64,000 nucleotides of DNA from Leptobrachium leishanense. Lineage: Eukaryota > Chordata > Amphibia > Anura > Megophryidae. Each line of letters starts with the position of its first letter. Within the stretch, counting starts at the first letter, position 1. The DNA lies in assembly GCA_009667805.1 (NCBI GenBank), contig CM019064.1, positions 108,288,328 through 108,352,327 on the forward strand, read 5' to 3'. The translations under genes were made by a program, and so were the position numbers. Of this stretch, positions 1-11,068 are shown piece after piece. Under the pieces are notes generated by a model. That model was not told where the DNA came from. It worked only from the letters and a program-made list of their open reading frames with translations, and did not search any database.

Positions 1-178
1 CTTTAGAGGATTTAAAATCACACGCCATTATACAATCAGTCACACAACTAGGGCACAGAGAAAAATAATAGCAAAACATAATAAGACTAGATTAAAAGCA
101 AAGTTAAAGTTAAACAACTTCGTGGAGAGAATAGAAAATTTTTCAAAACCACAATTATTACAGAAAGTTTTTGTACAG

Positions 179-217
179 ATATATATATATATATATATAT
201 ATACAGTATATATATGT
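179..217. repeat. (AT)n microsatellite
   Basis: Nearly pure alternating AT, with one short interruption, directly before the first 86-bp duplicate unit. Seen directly. Confidence 0.9.
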
Positions 218-220
218 AAA

Positions 221-306
221 ATGGAGTGCTCTTTCCTGGTATTTTGTATTAAATGTCTTAGATGCACCGGCTATTGTTGCTAGTTTAGGTTGAGTGCAAC
301 CTTCCT
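221..306. repeat. 86-bp direct duplicate, copy 1
   Basis: This 86-bp segment recurs in the same orientation and at equal length at 1245-1330, with only a few substitutions. Copy 1 lies just after an AT microsatellite and copy 2 just before one. The GC-rich MITE at about 318-982 lies between them. The two copies may be terminal repeats of an unidentified element or a local duplication. I do not recognise the family. Confidence 0.75.
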
Positions 307-317
307 ATATACATATA

Positions 318-982
318 AGCCAGATTACAATCCTAGCGTTAAAACGCGGGCACAAGGGAGGAAAAACTGCGTCTGCAGTTTTCCCCCTTGCGCCCGCGTT
401 TTAACGCTGGATTACAATGCAGGCGCAAAAAATGCTGCCTGCATTGTTACCGCATGGTAAAATCCGGGATGCTCGTGGCAGCGCTGAGCGCAGCCGCGAG
501 CATCCACTCGAGGAGTCCATAGGACTCCATTAAGTTCCCCCTGCCAGTCACATGACCAGCCAGATCTCGACTCGCGAGATCTGGCCGGTCAGCGTAGCGA
601 AACGCAGGGAGAGACTGGGGGGACTTTTTCCCCCAGTCTTTCCCTGCTCCTGCCGTATGGAGGAGGCGGTTGGAGCAGCGGTCCTCGCGGCGGGACAGAG
701 GGTGAGTATGCGATTAATTTTTTTATTTTTTAGGCTGGTGTTAACGGATTCCGCTTCTGCAGAATCCGTTAACACCAAGCCCTGGCTGTGGATAACCTTT
801 TGCTAACCACAGCCAGACATTAATCAGCACTAGTAGATTGTAATACTAAAGCTGATTAACACTTTGCGCTCCCCATGCTAAGTATAGGGAGCACAAAGGA
901 CAGTAACCTCGCGCTGAAAAGCGCAAGGCACCAAACCCAAATGGTTACTTAACCCGTTTGAGTTTGGATTGTAATATGCAGG
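318..982. mobile_element. Hairpin-rich MITE, GGGC-ATTACAATC family (copy 1)
   Basis: GC-rich block in AT-rich surroundings, bounded by inverted ATTACAATCC-type ends (near 321 and 975). It contains a long imperfect palindrome at 333-410, a smaller one around CCAGATCTCG...CGAGATCTGG at about 560-586, and a 42-bp hairpin at 736-777. Related copies lie at 12281-13287, 21746-22405, 23912-24602 and 39619-40352. Three of those have 3-bp flanking duplications (TCT, ATT, GTT). The ends and 3-bp duplications suggest a PIF/Harbinger-like non-autonomous element, but the superfamily is an inference. The outermost bases of this copy are degraded, so its limits are approximate. Confidence 0.65.
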
Positions 983-1244
983 AAACACCGCAGCAAATGT
1001 TAATGCTCACGCAGGCCTAGACCTGTTGGGGAGCTCCAGGGTGAGTTGATCCTGTAAGTGTAGCTTTGAACAAGTTAGATAGGACCTGTCAACGATGGGG
1101 TACATTGACGTTTGTGACAGGTTTAAGCAAACTATGATCATACTTTGTGAACTGAATCCCCATCATTTATTCCCTCAGTCAGGTTCTTTGAACACCTTTG
1201 TGCTTTTTTTTGCTACAGAATATGATAATAAGGTGGTCATTGAT

Positions 1245-1330
1245 ATGGAGTGCTCTTTCCTGGTATTTTGTATTTAATGTCTTAGATGCACCCGCTGTTG
1301 TTGCTAATTTAGGTTGAGTGCAACCTTCCT
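1245..1330. repeat. 86-bp direct duplicate, copy 2
   Basis: Same-length partner of 221-306 in the same orientation, with about five substitutions. It is followed a few bases later by an AT microsatellite. Confidence 0.75.
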
Positions 1331-1338
1331 GCTGTTTA

Positions 1339-1379
<41 letters not shown>
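1339..1379. repeat. (AT)n microsatellite
   Basis: Pure AT dinucleotide run of about 40 bases. The remaining sequence to about 1747 is AT-rich. It holds a GTTTCGGCT motif near 1450, also present at the centre of the palindrome at 62061-63357, and nothing else I recognise. Confidence 0.9.
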
Positions 1380-1380
<1 letters not shown>

Positions 1381-1748
1381 CAGAAGATGGCCGCACTTGA
1401 TAAAAAAATAAAACAAAAAGTTAATTTAATACATTTAAAAGTGGACAAACGTTTCGGCTCTCTCTGGAGCCATTTTCAAGGTTGAATGATCTCAGTCTCA
1501 GGAAAAGACAAATGTGTCGGCTCTTTTGTCAAGGGAGAGAGAAGAAACGTCAGTTTTTGTATTTGTAATTTTTATGTAATAAAGATTATTATTTTTTATA
1601 AATATCACCTTAGTGTGTTCAATGAAATCTTGCTGGATATATATATGAATATGTATAGCTCACCAAGTTCAGAACATTCCACCAAACATACATCCAAATA
1701 TTGTTAAATAACCCACCACTCACTTCATATGTTTTTCCTTTTTTTTTA

Positions 1749-2281
1749 GAAAGTATTTTACCAGGAAGGATACATTGAGATTTCTCTTGGTTTCAAGTAT
1801 GTCCTGGGTGGCGAGTATGTACCATTAGGCTAGGGTCAGACGAATGCATTTTTCACGTCTACCGTCAAAAAGTGCGTCAATGCGTCCGAAAGCATTTTTT
1901 CACGGAAGACGCGATAGCGGTCATACGATGCGCAATTTCGGCCGTTATTTTTTGCGGATCCAAACCAGGAAACTTTGGGTGTCTGGACGTTATGTTGGCC
2001 GGACATGAGCAGCGTCTGACGTCTCCTAATAGGCACACACGCCGCTATGCGGACGCAGCGCACTCTGTACGTCTGTACTAGCGGTTCGATGCTCTTGCAA
2101 AAATGCGTTAGTTTGTCGCTTGCGTTGCGCAGCCGAACTTTCGTGTGGCCGTACTTCGTGTGTGGGCCTGCGTTGGACGTCATTTGCTGCTACCACGGCC
2201 GTAATAAAGTGCGGCTAAACGCAAGTTCGCACTGCGTTCGCCTGACCCCAGCCTTAGGTGTCTTGCCCAAGGACACGGTGT
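1749..2281 (-). mobile_element. tRNA-derived SINE fragment split by a MITE
   Basis: On the minus strand this is the 3' half of the SINE seen complete at 16005-16213: the conserved tail (about 1749-1820) and then the body motif around CTTGCCCAAGGACAC (about 2259-2275). A Harbinger-type MITE (1828-2253) separates the two parts. Removing the MITE and one TTA copy rejoins the SINE sequence as it appears in other copies. The 5' tRNA-like part is missing. Confidence 0.75.
1828..2253. mobile_element. Harbinger-type MITE (GGCTAGGGTCAGACG ends), copy 1
   Basis: A 426-bp element with inverted ends GGCTAGGGTCAGACGAA and its near-complement at 2237-2253. It is flanked by TTA on both sides (1825-1827, 2254-2256). 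The 3-bp TWA duplication and GGC start are typical of PIF/Harbinger. The interior is CpG-rich and has no coding capacity. Uninterrupted SINE copies elsewhere in the window show the empty site. Related copies: 18535-18812 (truncated), 33040-33489, 55279-55713. Confidence 0.85.
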
Positions 2282-2289
2282 TAAAGGTA

Positions 2290-3470
2290 TACAGAAAAAA
2301 GTTGTCATTCCTACGGGGAGAGAATCTAATGCAGATGCAGAATGTCCATGATGATCGAGAAATAGCATGACCAATATAAATTTGAAAACTAATGACACAG
2401 TAGATTGCATGATTGCATATATAGAAACACAGCACATTTTGCTTTTGTAAGTAGAAATATATGTCCACTTAAATATCCCATGGGTGAGGTTCAAGATGAT
2501 CATAGTCGCATTTGACAACACCAAAGAATGTATCTGGATATGAAGCAAATAGCAGAGGACAATACAGGAGGGAGATAGAAATATCAGGTCCTCTGGTGGC
2601 AGACCAAATCAGGTTAGAGACTGGGTGATATTGGTTCAAGGTCAGCCAAGTCTTGTAAATAACACACCAGGGATATTCACAGCCCAGGCCCATGGCCAGC
2701 TATGTATTTGAGTGCTGCAATTAATATCATTCTGTGGTTTGAACTGAATGTTCGTAACATCCAAGCGTTACATCATTAAACTCTTCATAGTTTGTCTGAG
2801 AAAGAGGAATATAAAAATAATTAATGAGGACATTTTCAAAGTGCATTCCTTTCTTTTGTCTTAAAATGACCTCAAAGATAACGCATGGATTAAGAATATA
2901 TTCACACTTTGTATTAGGACCAAAATATTTTCTGTTCTTACAGTTTACTTTGACCAATTCTAAAAACGCATTCTGTCAAAGCTTGTGATAGCTCTGCCTC
3001 GTGGATATCTCCTTTCATTTCCGCTCTGAGATTGTTTGGTTGATCTCATTGTTTTTTTAGGTTTTGTTTTTTTTCCACTTGTCAAAGGGAGCAGTAGGAG
3101 AAGAAACAGGTGGCTAATTGAATAATAGCTCTATCACCGTGATCCTTTTTGATTTACTGAAAAAACACTCTGCATATGTGTCAGGCTTGGTGATAAACTC
3201 AGTGCCTCAAATTGTTGTGACAAATCAATACAAATCCCAAGACATCATTTCATATGGAAGCTAGCAAATAAATAAATACAAGGACAGGAGTCAGAAGTTA
3301 GTGATGGTGAAGATAGACAGAGAATAATATGTATGGGAAGAAGGTGGTATCAATCCAGTTATGATAAACACCCATGATTAAGAAAAAAAAATATTAAAAA
3401 AAAGATAATATTATATCAAAAGCTACATATGCACCAGGGAATTAATGAGCTGGAACCATGCTGAAACAAA
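2290..3470. other. No recognisable feature
   Basis: Mixed-composition DNA with several short open frames on both strands that resemble no protein family I know. I see no convincing element ends, hairpins or tandem repeats. Confidence 0.5.
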
Positions 3471-3476
3471 GTTATA

Positions 3477-4689
3477 CACTCATGGGCCACTTTATTAGGT
3501 ACGTCTTGCTAGTACCGGTTTGGACCCCTTTTTGTCTTCAGTACTTTCTTAATTCTTCATGGGACAGATTCAACAAGGTGTTGGAAATATTCTTCATAGA
3601 TTTTGGTCCATATTGACATGATAGTATCACGCAGTTGCTGCAGATTTGACGGCTGCACATCCATTATGCGAATCTCCCATTCCACCACATTCCAAAGGTG
3701 CTCTATTTGATTGAGAACTGGTGCCTGTGGATGCCATTGGAGTACAGTGAACTTATTGCCATATTCAAGAAACCAGTTTGAGAAGATTTGTGCTTTGAGA
3801 CATGGTGCATTATCCTGCTGGAAGGAGCCAACAGAAGAATGGTACACTGTGGCCATAAAAGGATGGACATGTTAAGCAACAATACTTAGGTAGGTTGTGG
3901 CATTTAAACATTGCTCAATAGGTACTAAGGGGACTAAGGGCCCAAAGCGTGCCAAGAAAATATCCCCCACCACCAGTCTGAACCGTTAATACAAGAAAGG
4001 ATGGATCCATGCTTTCATGCTGTTTACTCAAAATTTTGACCCTACAATCTGAATGTTGCAGCTGAAATTGAGACTCATCAGACCAGGCAACGTTTTTTCC
4101 ATTCTTCTATTGGCCAATTTTGGTGAGCCTTTGTGAATTGTAGCATCAGTTTCCTGATCTTAACTGACAGGAGTGGCACCAGGTGTGGTCTGCTGCTGCT
4201 GTAGCCCATCTGTTTCAAGGTTTGACGTGTTATGAATTCAGAGATGGTATTCTGCATAACTTGGTTACAACGAGTGGTTATTTGAGTTACTGTTGCCTTT
4301 CAAACATTTTGAACCAGTCTGCTCATTCTCATCTGACCTCTAACATCAACAAGGCATTTTCACACACACAACTGCCACTCACTGGATATTTTCTCTTTTT
4401 CCAGACCCTTCTCTGTAAACTAGAGATGGCTGTGCTTAAAAATTCCAGTAGATCAGCGGTTTTTGGAATATTCAGACCAGCCCATCTGGCATCAACAACC
4501 ATGCCACGTTCAAAGTCACTCAAATCCCCTTTCTTCCCGATTATGATGCTTGTTTTGAAATTCAGCAAGTTGTCTTCACCACTTCTAGATGCCTGAGTGC
4601 ACTGACTTACTGCCATGTGATTGGCTGATTAGCAATTTGTGTTGACAAACAATTGAACAGGTGTACATAATAAAAGTGGCTGGTGAGTG
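3477..4689 (-). mobile_element. Tc1/mariner transposon, decayed
   Basis: About 1.2 kb bounded by imperfect inverted ends: CACTCATGGGCCACTTTATT at the left, and at the right the complement of CACTCACCAGCCACTTTTAT. TA precedes the left end (3475-3476) and lies two bases beyond the right end, as expected for a Tc1 target duplication after slight decay. It carries transposase remnants on the minus strand. Length and layout match a single-gene Tc1 element. Confidence 0.88.
3557..4616 (-). pseudogene. Tc1-like transposase pseudogene
   Basis: Remnant of the DDE transposase that cuts and pastes the surrounding element. The N-terminal piece (4616-4329, minus) contains the helix-turn-helix region, with KKGDLSDFERGMVVDARWAG near its middle. 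The C-terminal piece (3856-3557) contains QQDNAPC, holding the second catalytic aspartate, and NQIEHLWNVVE, holding the final acidic residue. It ends near FQHLVESVP, as full-length relatives do. The segment between is scattered over frames and has no continuous reading frame, so frameshifts and stops have destroyed the catalytic core. It cannot encode an active enzyme. Confidence 0.88.
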
Positions 4690-6170
4690 TTTATTACTAG
4701 AAACAAGTAAACTTACAAATGCCAGAAAACTGTAAGTAATTGCCATGTTTTCAGCCCATGAAGCACACAGCTAGAGACAAGAACAAGGGCAACTTTGTAC
4801 TTGAAGACATTCTCTGATAATTACTGTTTGGTCGGTCATATTAACCACTTGAACCAAAACCATAGGTTATTTCAATACTCCCACAGTAAATATATAAAGT
4901 GTCCCTCTGTATATGTTCACTTTAGGTAAGCCCTTTTTGACAGGCAGAGGGCTTCCTCTCCTGGCCAAAAAGTGCTACTACTATTATATTATAGTTTGAG
5001 ATTCATGGTTCCATGCAGGAAAAACTGTTCTCAAAACATTTAAAATAATTTCAACACATTGGCTGTCATGTCCATTCTGGATACCATTTGTTTGCAAAAT
5101 GAAATTGCTTTGCATCGCTCCAGAGTTAAACCACATTGAGTGTAGTCAATCAGGGAGGTACCAGTAGGTGCTTTTGAAGACTGAATATACTCACTATTGA
5201 TACCGAAGAGATTATATATAGAAATCAGTGACCAAAATCTCAGATTGTGACTGTTTGACTGCAATTTTAATGTAAATTACTAATTATGGTGAAGTTTTTC
5301 TTTATTAAATGTCAATGAGTAGATAAGCATTAGCCTAGTTTAATTGTCTAGTTTTTTTGCCTTAGGTGATTTGAAAATAATAGTTGGGGTTTCACCCATC
5401 CACAGTCGCACAGAACCAAACTCTATGAGATTTGTCTATTTGTGACTCCACTCTGTTGATTTTAATATAATGGAAATGTGGTATTCAAAAATAATTAAAA
5501 CCTTCAACATAATGTATTTATATATTTAATTGAAGATTTAATTTGATATAGTGCATTGTGATTTACTTGTCTACATTCATAAGATCATTTCTTTAATCCT
5601 TTATTTGAAAGTTTTAACTTGAAATAGCATTAAGAAAACGAAGAATACAAATGGGAGAGTAACACTAAGTTAAATATAAACTTATAAATAAAAAGTAGAG
5701 AAGGCTGTTATATCAGTATTATTATTATTATTATTATACGAGTGGACATAAGGTAATACGTTTGTACCACATAAGGGCTATATGGGATGATAAATTACAA
5801 TTTTACTCATTAACAATGTGTCACTTTTCATAGATTGTCTTGCCCAGACTGACAAAAATATACGATATGCCTGTAGTTCCATTTTTTTATTATCACTGTA
5901 TTATTATAATCTGTCACATCCTTTGTATCATTCCACCCCCTTAAGCTTAACACTTACCTCACTTTTTATCCCAAATATTTTCATCACAAATTCAAATTTT
6001 CTAACAGCAAGTTTTACTTTTTGGAAAGTGTCTTAAAATTTAAAAAACACAACTTTTTCTCTCATAACCCAATCACCTTTCCTAAATGCTAGCTGGATAA
6101 ACCCACCCATTACCCAACTATTACAATCACTTAGGTCAACAATCTTTCTCCTCGGCCCAGAGGCAGATAA
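4690..6170. other. AT-rich DNA, no recognised gene
   Basis: AT-rich, probably single-copy sequence. The only repeat seen is a short (ATT)n run at about 5718-5737. The open frames are short and lack recognisable protein signatures. Confidence 0.5.
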
Positions 6171-6171
6171 G

Positions 6172-6250
6172 TTATTTATTTATAAAGTATTTTACCAGGA
6201 AGGATACATTGAGATTTCTCTCATTTTTAAGTATGTCTTTGGTTCAAGAA
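6172..6250 (-). mobile_element. SINE tail fragment
   Basis: Carries the conserved tail (AGTATTTTACCAGGAAGGAT and following bases) shared by the SINE and the L2-like LINE. The tRNA-like part is absent, so it could be a truncated SINE or a severely truncated LINE. Confidence 0.7.
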
Positions 6251-6432
6251 ACATTGAATTTTTACAGTAGGTACAGTAATACAAGTAATAAATGCAAGAT
6301 ATTAGAAAAACAACACAAATACAGTATACAGATTATCACAGAAAATAAATATGTAAGTAATATAGTCACTATGTTGCATGATTACAGGTGCATTCCATAT
6401 TGAGGTATGTTAATAGGGAGCTATTGAGTGCC

Positions 6433-7645
6433 TTAACCCCTTAAGGACCGCTAACGTACCCTGTACGTCCTGTCCACGGGTCTCCCTTAGACCCGCGGAC
6501 GTACAGGGTACGTCAGCGGCGCCTAATCCCCCTCCCGCCAGATACTTACCTCCCTCGCTGGATCCCTCGGCGATCTGGCAGGGAGGAAGCCTGCCCATGT
6601 GATTTACATGGGCAGGCGAGGTTGATGACGTCGCCACGCTGCGTGGTGACGTCATCAGCAGGCATCCCCATGCAAATCAATGGAGGGGAGGGGGGGCTCC
6701 TTCGGAGCCCTCTATCTCCCCAACCATTGAAGCTAGGGAGATGCTTTTTGCACCGCTGAAAAGGGGAGAGTCTTTAACCTTTTTGCACCGCTGGCATTAA
6801 CCTTTTTGCCGCCGAATCGCATTTCGGCGCTAATTGGCGCCAAATTGCGATTCGAACCTGGAGGGGGGCTGACATCTTGGATGTCAGCCAAGCCTCTAGG
6901 TCCCCCCCACCCACTGACAACCTCACCATATGTGTGAGGATGTCAGTGGGCCAGTTAACCATCTAGCTGCCATGTAGAGATAGGGGGATCCTTACGATCC
7001 CCTTATCTCCCGATCCATGGCAGCTAGATGGTCATATTTGACATCATTTGAAAGGCCTGATCATGATACCAAACATGACCAGGTTTGGTTTAAAAAAAAA
7101 TTTAAAGAAAAAGTTAATAAAAAAAATAATAAACAAAATTAAAAAAATTTTTTTACGTTTTTTTGTCTGGGGGGGGGGGGTTTAATTAAATAGGACCTAG
7201 GCTGTCATCTCAAAATAATTAGCACAAAATGGTCAGAATGAGAGCAGCGCACATAGGTGAACTGGCTCAGCAGTGAAAGGGTTAAAAAGCAAAAACATGT
7301 AAAAATTGGGTATTTCTATTCTCGGGACAAAATTTTGAAACTATTTAGCCAGGGTCTTTATTGGTGGTTGTAGATTTTGGGGATTAAATTACGAAAAAGT
7401 GTGTTTTTACCATTTTTTCATCATATTTCATATTTTTTTTTATAGTAAATTATTGGATATGATGGAAATAATGGTATTTCTAGAAAGTCCATTTAATGGC
7501 GGGAAAAAGGTGTATAATATGTGTGGATTGAATAATTGAGTAAGAGGAAAATTTGACCTAAACACTAACAGCGCAGAAACGTAAAAACAGCAGCGGTCAC
7601 TAAAGGACGGATTTGTGTAAAACTGCCCTGTCACTAAGGGGTTAA
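6433..7645. mobile_element. TTAA-flanked hairpin-array MITE, type A
   Basis: A 1,213-bp element starting TTAACCCCTTAAGGACC and ending CACTAAGGGGTTAA, so TTAA lies at both limits. The left ~600 bp is a run of separate hairpins, for example 6447-6520, 6590-6616, 6624-6656, 6684-6712, 6815-6852, 6858-6900, 6911-6949 and 6956-7033. The right half is AT-rich and non-hairpin. An internal GCAGTGAAAGGGTTAA at about 7270-7285 resembles the right end of the type B element, so this copy may be composite. TTAA targets with CCCTT ends fit piggyBac-like elements; Kolobok is an alternative. There is no transposase. Confidence 0.75.
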
Positions 7646-7668
7646 GACTGGGGTAAGATTTTTTTTTT

Positions 7669-7867
7669 TTTAGAAAGTATTTTACCAGGAAGGATACATT
7701 GAGATTTCTCATGTTTTCAAGTATGTCCTGGGTGGCGAGTATGTACCGTTAGGTGTCTTGCCAAAGGACACTTACTGGAGAGGTTGCTCGCTGGGATCGA
7801 ACCGAATGACTCCACAGGCTCTCTCCGTGCAGAGCAGTGATGTTACCTCTACTCCACCCAGCTGGAT
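7669..7867 (-). mobile_element. tRNA-derived SINE, near full length
   Basis: About 200 bp on the minus strand. The tRNA-like head lies at about 7867-7790, with a B-box resembling GGTTCGATCCC near 7795-7805. The body (AAGTGTCCTTTGGCAAGACA) and the conserved tail ending at 7669 follow. It lies 24 bp outside the right TTAA of the preceding MITE, next to an oligo-T stretch that is the SINE's A-rich 3' end. Confidence 0.85.
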
Positions 7868-8067
7868 TTGATGGCGTCTGGGAGGTTATTACATAATTGT
7901 GGTGCTCTGTAAGAAAATGAGGATCGATCACTTTTTTTTTGTATTGTGTTACTGCAATAAGGTGCAGGTCCTAGATTGGAGGTTATAGGATGAGGGAACT
8001 GCTGGGGGAAGCAGCCTATTCAATTACAATTTCATAGTATAATAGACTGTACAACACAGTATATGAC

Positions 8068-9312
8068 TTAACCACTTCACTGCTGAGGACGCGCTCAGCG
8101 CGTCCTCAGCAGTCCCGCTGGTATGCGGAGGACGCGCTGAGCGCGTCCTCCCATCGGGGTCAGCGTTCGGCCGGGTTCCGGCCGATCGCTGGCCCCTCCG
8201 GTGCGGGCTGACATCCTGGATGTCAGCCCGGCATCTGGACCAGCAGCCGCCAGAATTAGGTGTCATCGCGGGGGCGTGATGACACCTAATTCAGGCGCCC
8301 CCCGCATGTGCGGAGGAGGCGCCTGAAAGGGAGGGGGGAGGTCCTTCGGACCTCTCTCCCTCCCGATCGGCGGCGCACAGGGGGTTAACCCAGGCATCAT
8401 TTGGAAGGGCACAGCCTGCCCTTCCAAATGATGCCTGGCATTAACCCCTGGGGAGCTGGATCGCGAATCGGCGCTGAAAAGCGCCGGTTCGCGATCCTTT
8501 CCCGGAGCTGGCTGACATCTTGGATGTCGGCCAAGCCTCCGGGAACTCCCCCAGAGGACTGGCGTCATCGTGCGTAGCACGATGACGCCAGTCCTAGACT
8601 TAACCCCTAACTGCCACCAACTGTGGAGATAGGGAGTTCCAATGAACTCCCTATCTCCCGATCCGTGGCAGCTAGGGGTTAAATTTTGGTATCGTTGGAT
8701 CGGCCAGAGCATGGCCGTTCCAACGATACCAAACATGAAAGTGAAAATTTTTGTAAAAAAAAAAAAAAAGGAAAAATACAAATTAAAAAAAAAAAAAAAA
8801 AAAAAATAAAATAAAAAAAAATAAACACTTTTTTTTAATTTTTTTTTGTTTGTTAATGCAGCAATATTGTTCCCATTTCAATTATAATGTGAACAATGAT
8901 GCTGCACTAACGATTTTTGTATGCGGTGCGTTTGTTAAAAATAGTGTCATTTTCCCCAAAAAAAAATGTAACGAGACCCCATCTCTAATTTTTTTAACAA
9001 GCGCACCCCATACAAAATATAACCGCAATTGCTCGCATGTTAAAATGTGGAAAAAAACACTTTACACATTGTAAATTATTGAAAATACATATTTTATTGC
9101 ATTTTTTGTTATAATATACAGACATGACATAACGTATACATATAATAATGACATATTATGAATCTACTGAGTCTGACGGAAAGAACGATATATAATATGT
9201 CTGGGTCATATACTAAAATAAGCCTTCAAAACACGTTTAAACATGATGCGCAAAACAGGTAAAAATGACCTCAGCATAGGGGCGGGAAAAGCCTCAGCAG
9301 CGAAAGGGTTAA
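8068..9312. mobile_element. TTAA-flanked hairpin-array MITE, type B
   Basis: A 1,245-bp element with TTAA at both limits (8068-8071, 9309-9312) and inverted ends TTAACCACTTCACTGCTGAG and GCAGCGAAAGGGTTAA. From 8080 to 8730 it is thirteen hairpins in succession: 8080-8112, 8127-8151, 8156-8196, 8204-8230, 8254-8291, 8292-8325, 8329-8364, 8390-8438, 8458-8497, 8500-8544, 8555-8595, 8600-8682 and 8688-8730. Poly-A/T runs (8755-8850) and an AT-rich block shared with 13818-14644 follow. It is probably a piggyBac-type non-autonomous element; the superfamily is inferred from the target and termini. Confidence 0.82.
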
Positions 9313-9516
9313 ATCAGGTATGTCTTACTCCACCCCAGTTATTGCTGAACTGCAACTCCCATGATTTCCTAGCCATCTATTGCATTCAAAGATTTATTGG
9401 CACTGTAGGATATCACAAATTAGAGTTTGACATCCCTGACTTAAATATGTACTAGGGTACGATCAAAATTTAGATTTCAGGTGAGGTGGAGTAGTTAAGG
9501 ATACGATTTTTTCTTA

Positions 9517-9945
9517 TTACTCCCTTCAGTGCCAAGATCCAGTATACTCAATCAGCAAGGCAACTGCTGGTGCCCCGGTATCAATTATACTAGATGTGGG
9601 TTAATACTGGAGCAATGCAAAGTATTTTTTTAGCTTGTGCTTGCCAATAGTCTTCGGAAGGTGCTGCCAAAGTTATCCAAGGTGCCAAAACTGTTTGAAC
9701 AGCTTGGACTTCTTTTTTCTTTCAAGGAAAAAAAATGGATCACAAGCAGTACTATGGAGATGTCCATGTTCTATTTGGCCAGCAGGTGGTGCAATCTGCC
9801 TGTCGAATAATGCATACATTTAAAACTTTGCTTTGGATATTTGAAGTACAATTTCAATGCATATATAATGCAAATTTGTTTTCTGTAAATCTACTGAGTC
9901 CTGGCAGTGGATTTATGGAAAACATCTTGGTAGTGAAGGGGTTAA
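9517..9945. mobile_element. TTAA MITE, CTTCACTACCAAG family
   Basis: About 430 bp, with a degenerate left end (TTACTCCCTTCAGTGCCAAG) and a good right end (CTTGGTAGTGAAGGGGTTAA). It is homologous through its length to 37032-37480: both have the CAACTGCTGGTGCCCC-like segment near the left and a TTGGCCAGCAGGTGG-like segment inside. Non-coding. Confidence 0.75.
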
Positions 9946-10040
9946 AGCCCTAAATTTTCTGGGATTATATTTACTATGCCTGAATTATGTAACTAATGAA
10001 TCATTACTTCAGATTCTGTTGTAGTACATAGTGTACTGGT

Positions 10041-10476
10041 ACAAGGGGTGCCGGACAAAATACCTACAGCCAGGTTCCCTAATGCCAACATCCCGACGGC
10101 CAAATTCCAGACAGAACAAGTGGCATTAGGGATAGGGAGTTAGGGTTAGGACTAGGGCTAGGGCTAGGTTTGGGGAGTTAGGGTTAGGGCTAGGTTTAGG
10201 GAGTTAGGGAGTTAGGGTAAGGGGGTTAGGGTTAAGGAGTTAGGGTAAGGGGGTTAGGGTTAAAGAGTTAGGGGGCTAGGTTTAGGCTTCGGGAGTTAGG
10301 GTTAAGGTTAAGGTGTTAGGGTTTGCCCCTGGGATTTTGGATGTCTGGAAGTTGTCCACCAGGGAGTTGTCTGTGTAGGGAACTTGGAATGTCCGGCACA
10401 TATTCTGTCTGGAAGTTGGCCGTCAGGATGTTGGCATTAGGGAACCTGGTTGTAGTGATTTCGACCCAAACCCCTG
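10041..10476. mobile_element. MITE filled with telomere-like repeats
   Basis: Inverted ends of about 80 bp match: the left arm around CCAGGTTCCCTAATGCCAAC (10070-10089) recurs as its complement at 10430-10449. The arms continue outwards to about 10041 and 10476. The centre, about 10126-10326, is degenerate TTAGGG/TTAGGGCTAGG repeat. The flanks GGTAC and GATAC may be a 5-bp target duplication, but this is uncertain. I cannot assign a superfamily. Confidence 0.7.
10126..10326. repeat. Interstitial telomere-like repeat (TTAGGG variants)
   Basis: About 200 bp dominated by GGGTTAGGGTTAGGG and variants such as GTTAGGGAG and GCTAGG. It sits between inverted repeats, so it looks like element cargo and not a chromosome-fusion scar. 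Confidence 0.85.
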
Positions 10477-10596
10477 ATACAAGACATGGAGTGACTTTTT
10501 ATTGTTAATGCCAATGGGACATGGTGGAACATTCTTCTATGGCTTATAGTTAGAATGTACACATGTGTGGTCCTTTTTTTTTTTTCTTCTTTCTTG

Positions 10597-11068
10597 TTAA
10601 CCCCTTCACTACCAAGTGATTTTCCAAAGAACCATTGTTAGGAACCAGTGACTTTTTTGAAAAATAATTTTTAATTAATGCTACTCTTTAAAGAAATTTA
10701 AAAATACTCCCAATGATTTTATTTGCTGTACAAACATATTTGGCCACTAGATGGCACCATCTACTGAACCAAATTGAGTTACGGTTGCCATTTCGTTTTT
10801 TTACTGCATCACTGTATCAGCTTGCTGAATGCCCTCCGCCATTTAGTTTGTTGATCTTATACAGTTTTAACTCTTTGTGCATTATGCCCACAGGGCTAAA
10901 ACTTTAGGGGCACCTTCTGTAGCCCAAAAGCAAATTAATTTTTTTGCAGAAAATGAATTTCATTTGCTTTTGGGCTGCAGAACAGCATATAGAGATATCT
11001 CTATATCGTGGCACCAGATGGTGTATTTGAAACCCGAGATATCTCGATAATGGTAGTGAAGGGGTTAT
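10597..11068. mobile_element. TTAA MITE, CTTCACTACCAAG family, second subtype
   Basis: A 472-bp element with ends TTAACCCCTTCACTACCAAG and GGTAGTGAAGGGGTTAT; the right TTAA is mutated to TTAT. Internal inverted motifs include GAAATTCATTTGCTTTTGGG near 10955 and its partner near 10922. A partial relative starts at 63894 and runs off the window. Non-coding. Confidence 0.78.

Noticed and set aside
8263..8781. A 172-residue minus-strand open frame
   Set aside because: It runs through the hairpin array of a MITE. High GC and palindromy explain the lack of stops, and its sequence resembles no protein family.
10126..10326. Telomere or chromosome-fusion point
   Set aside because: The TTAGGG-like repeats are degenerate and enclosed by inverted repeats of a MITE, so transposition is a simpler explanation.
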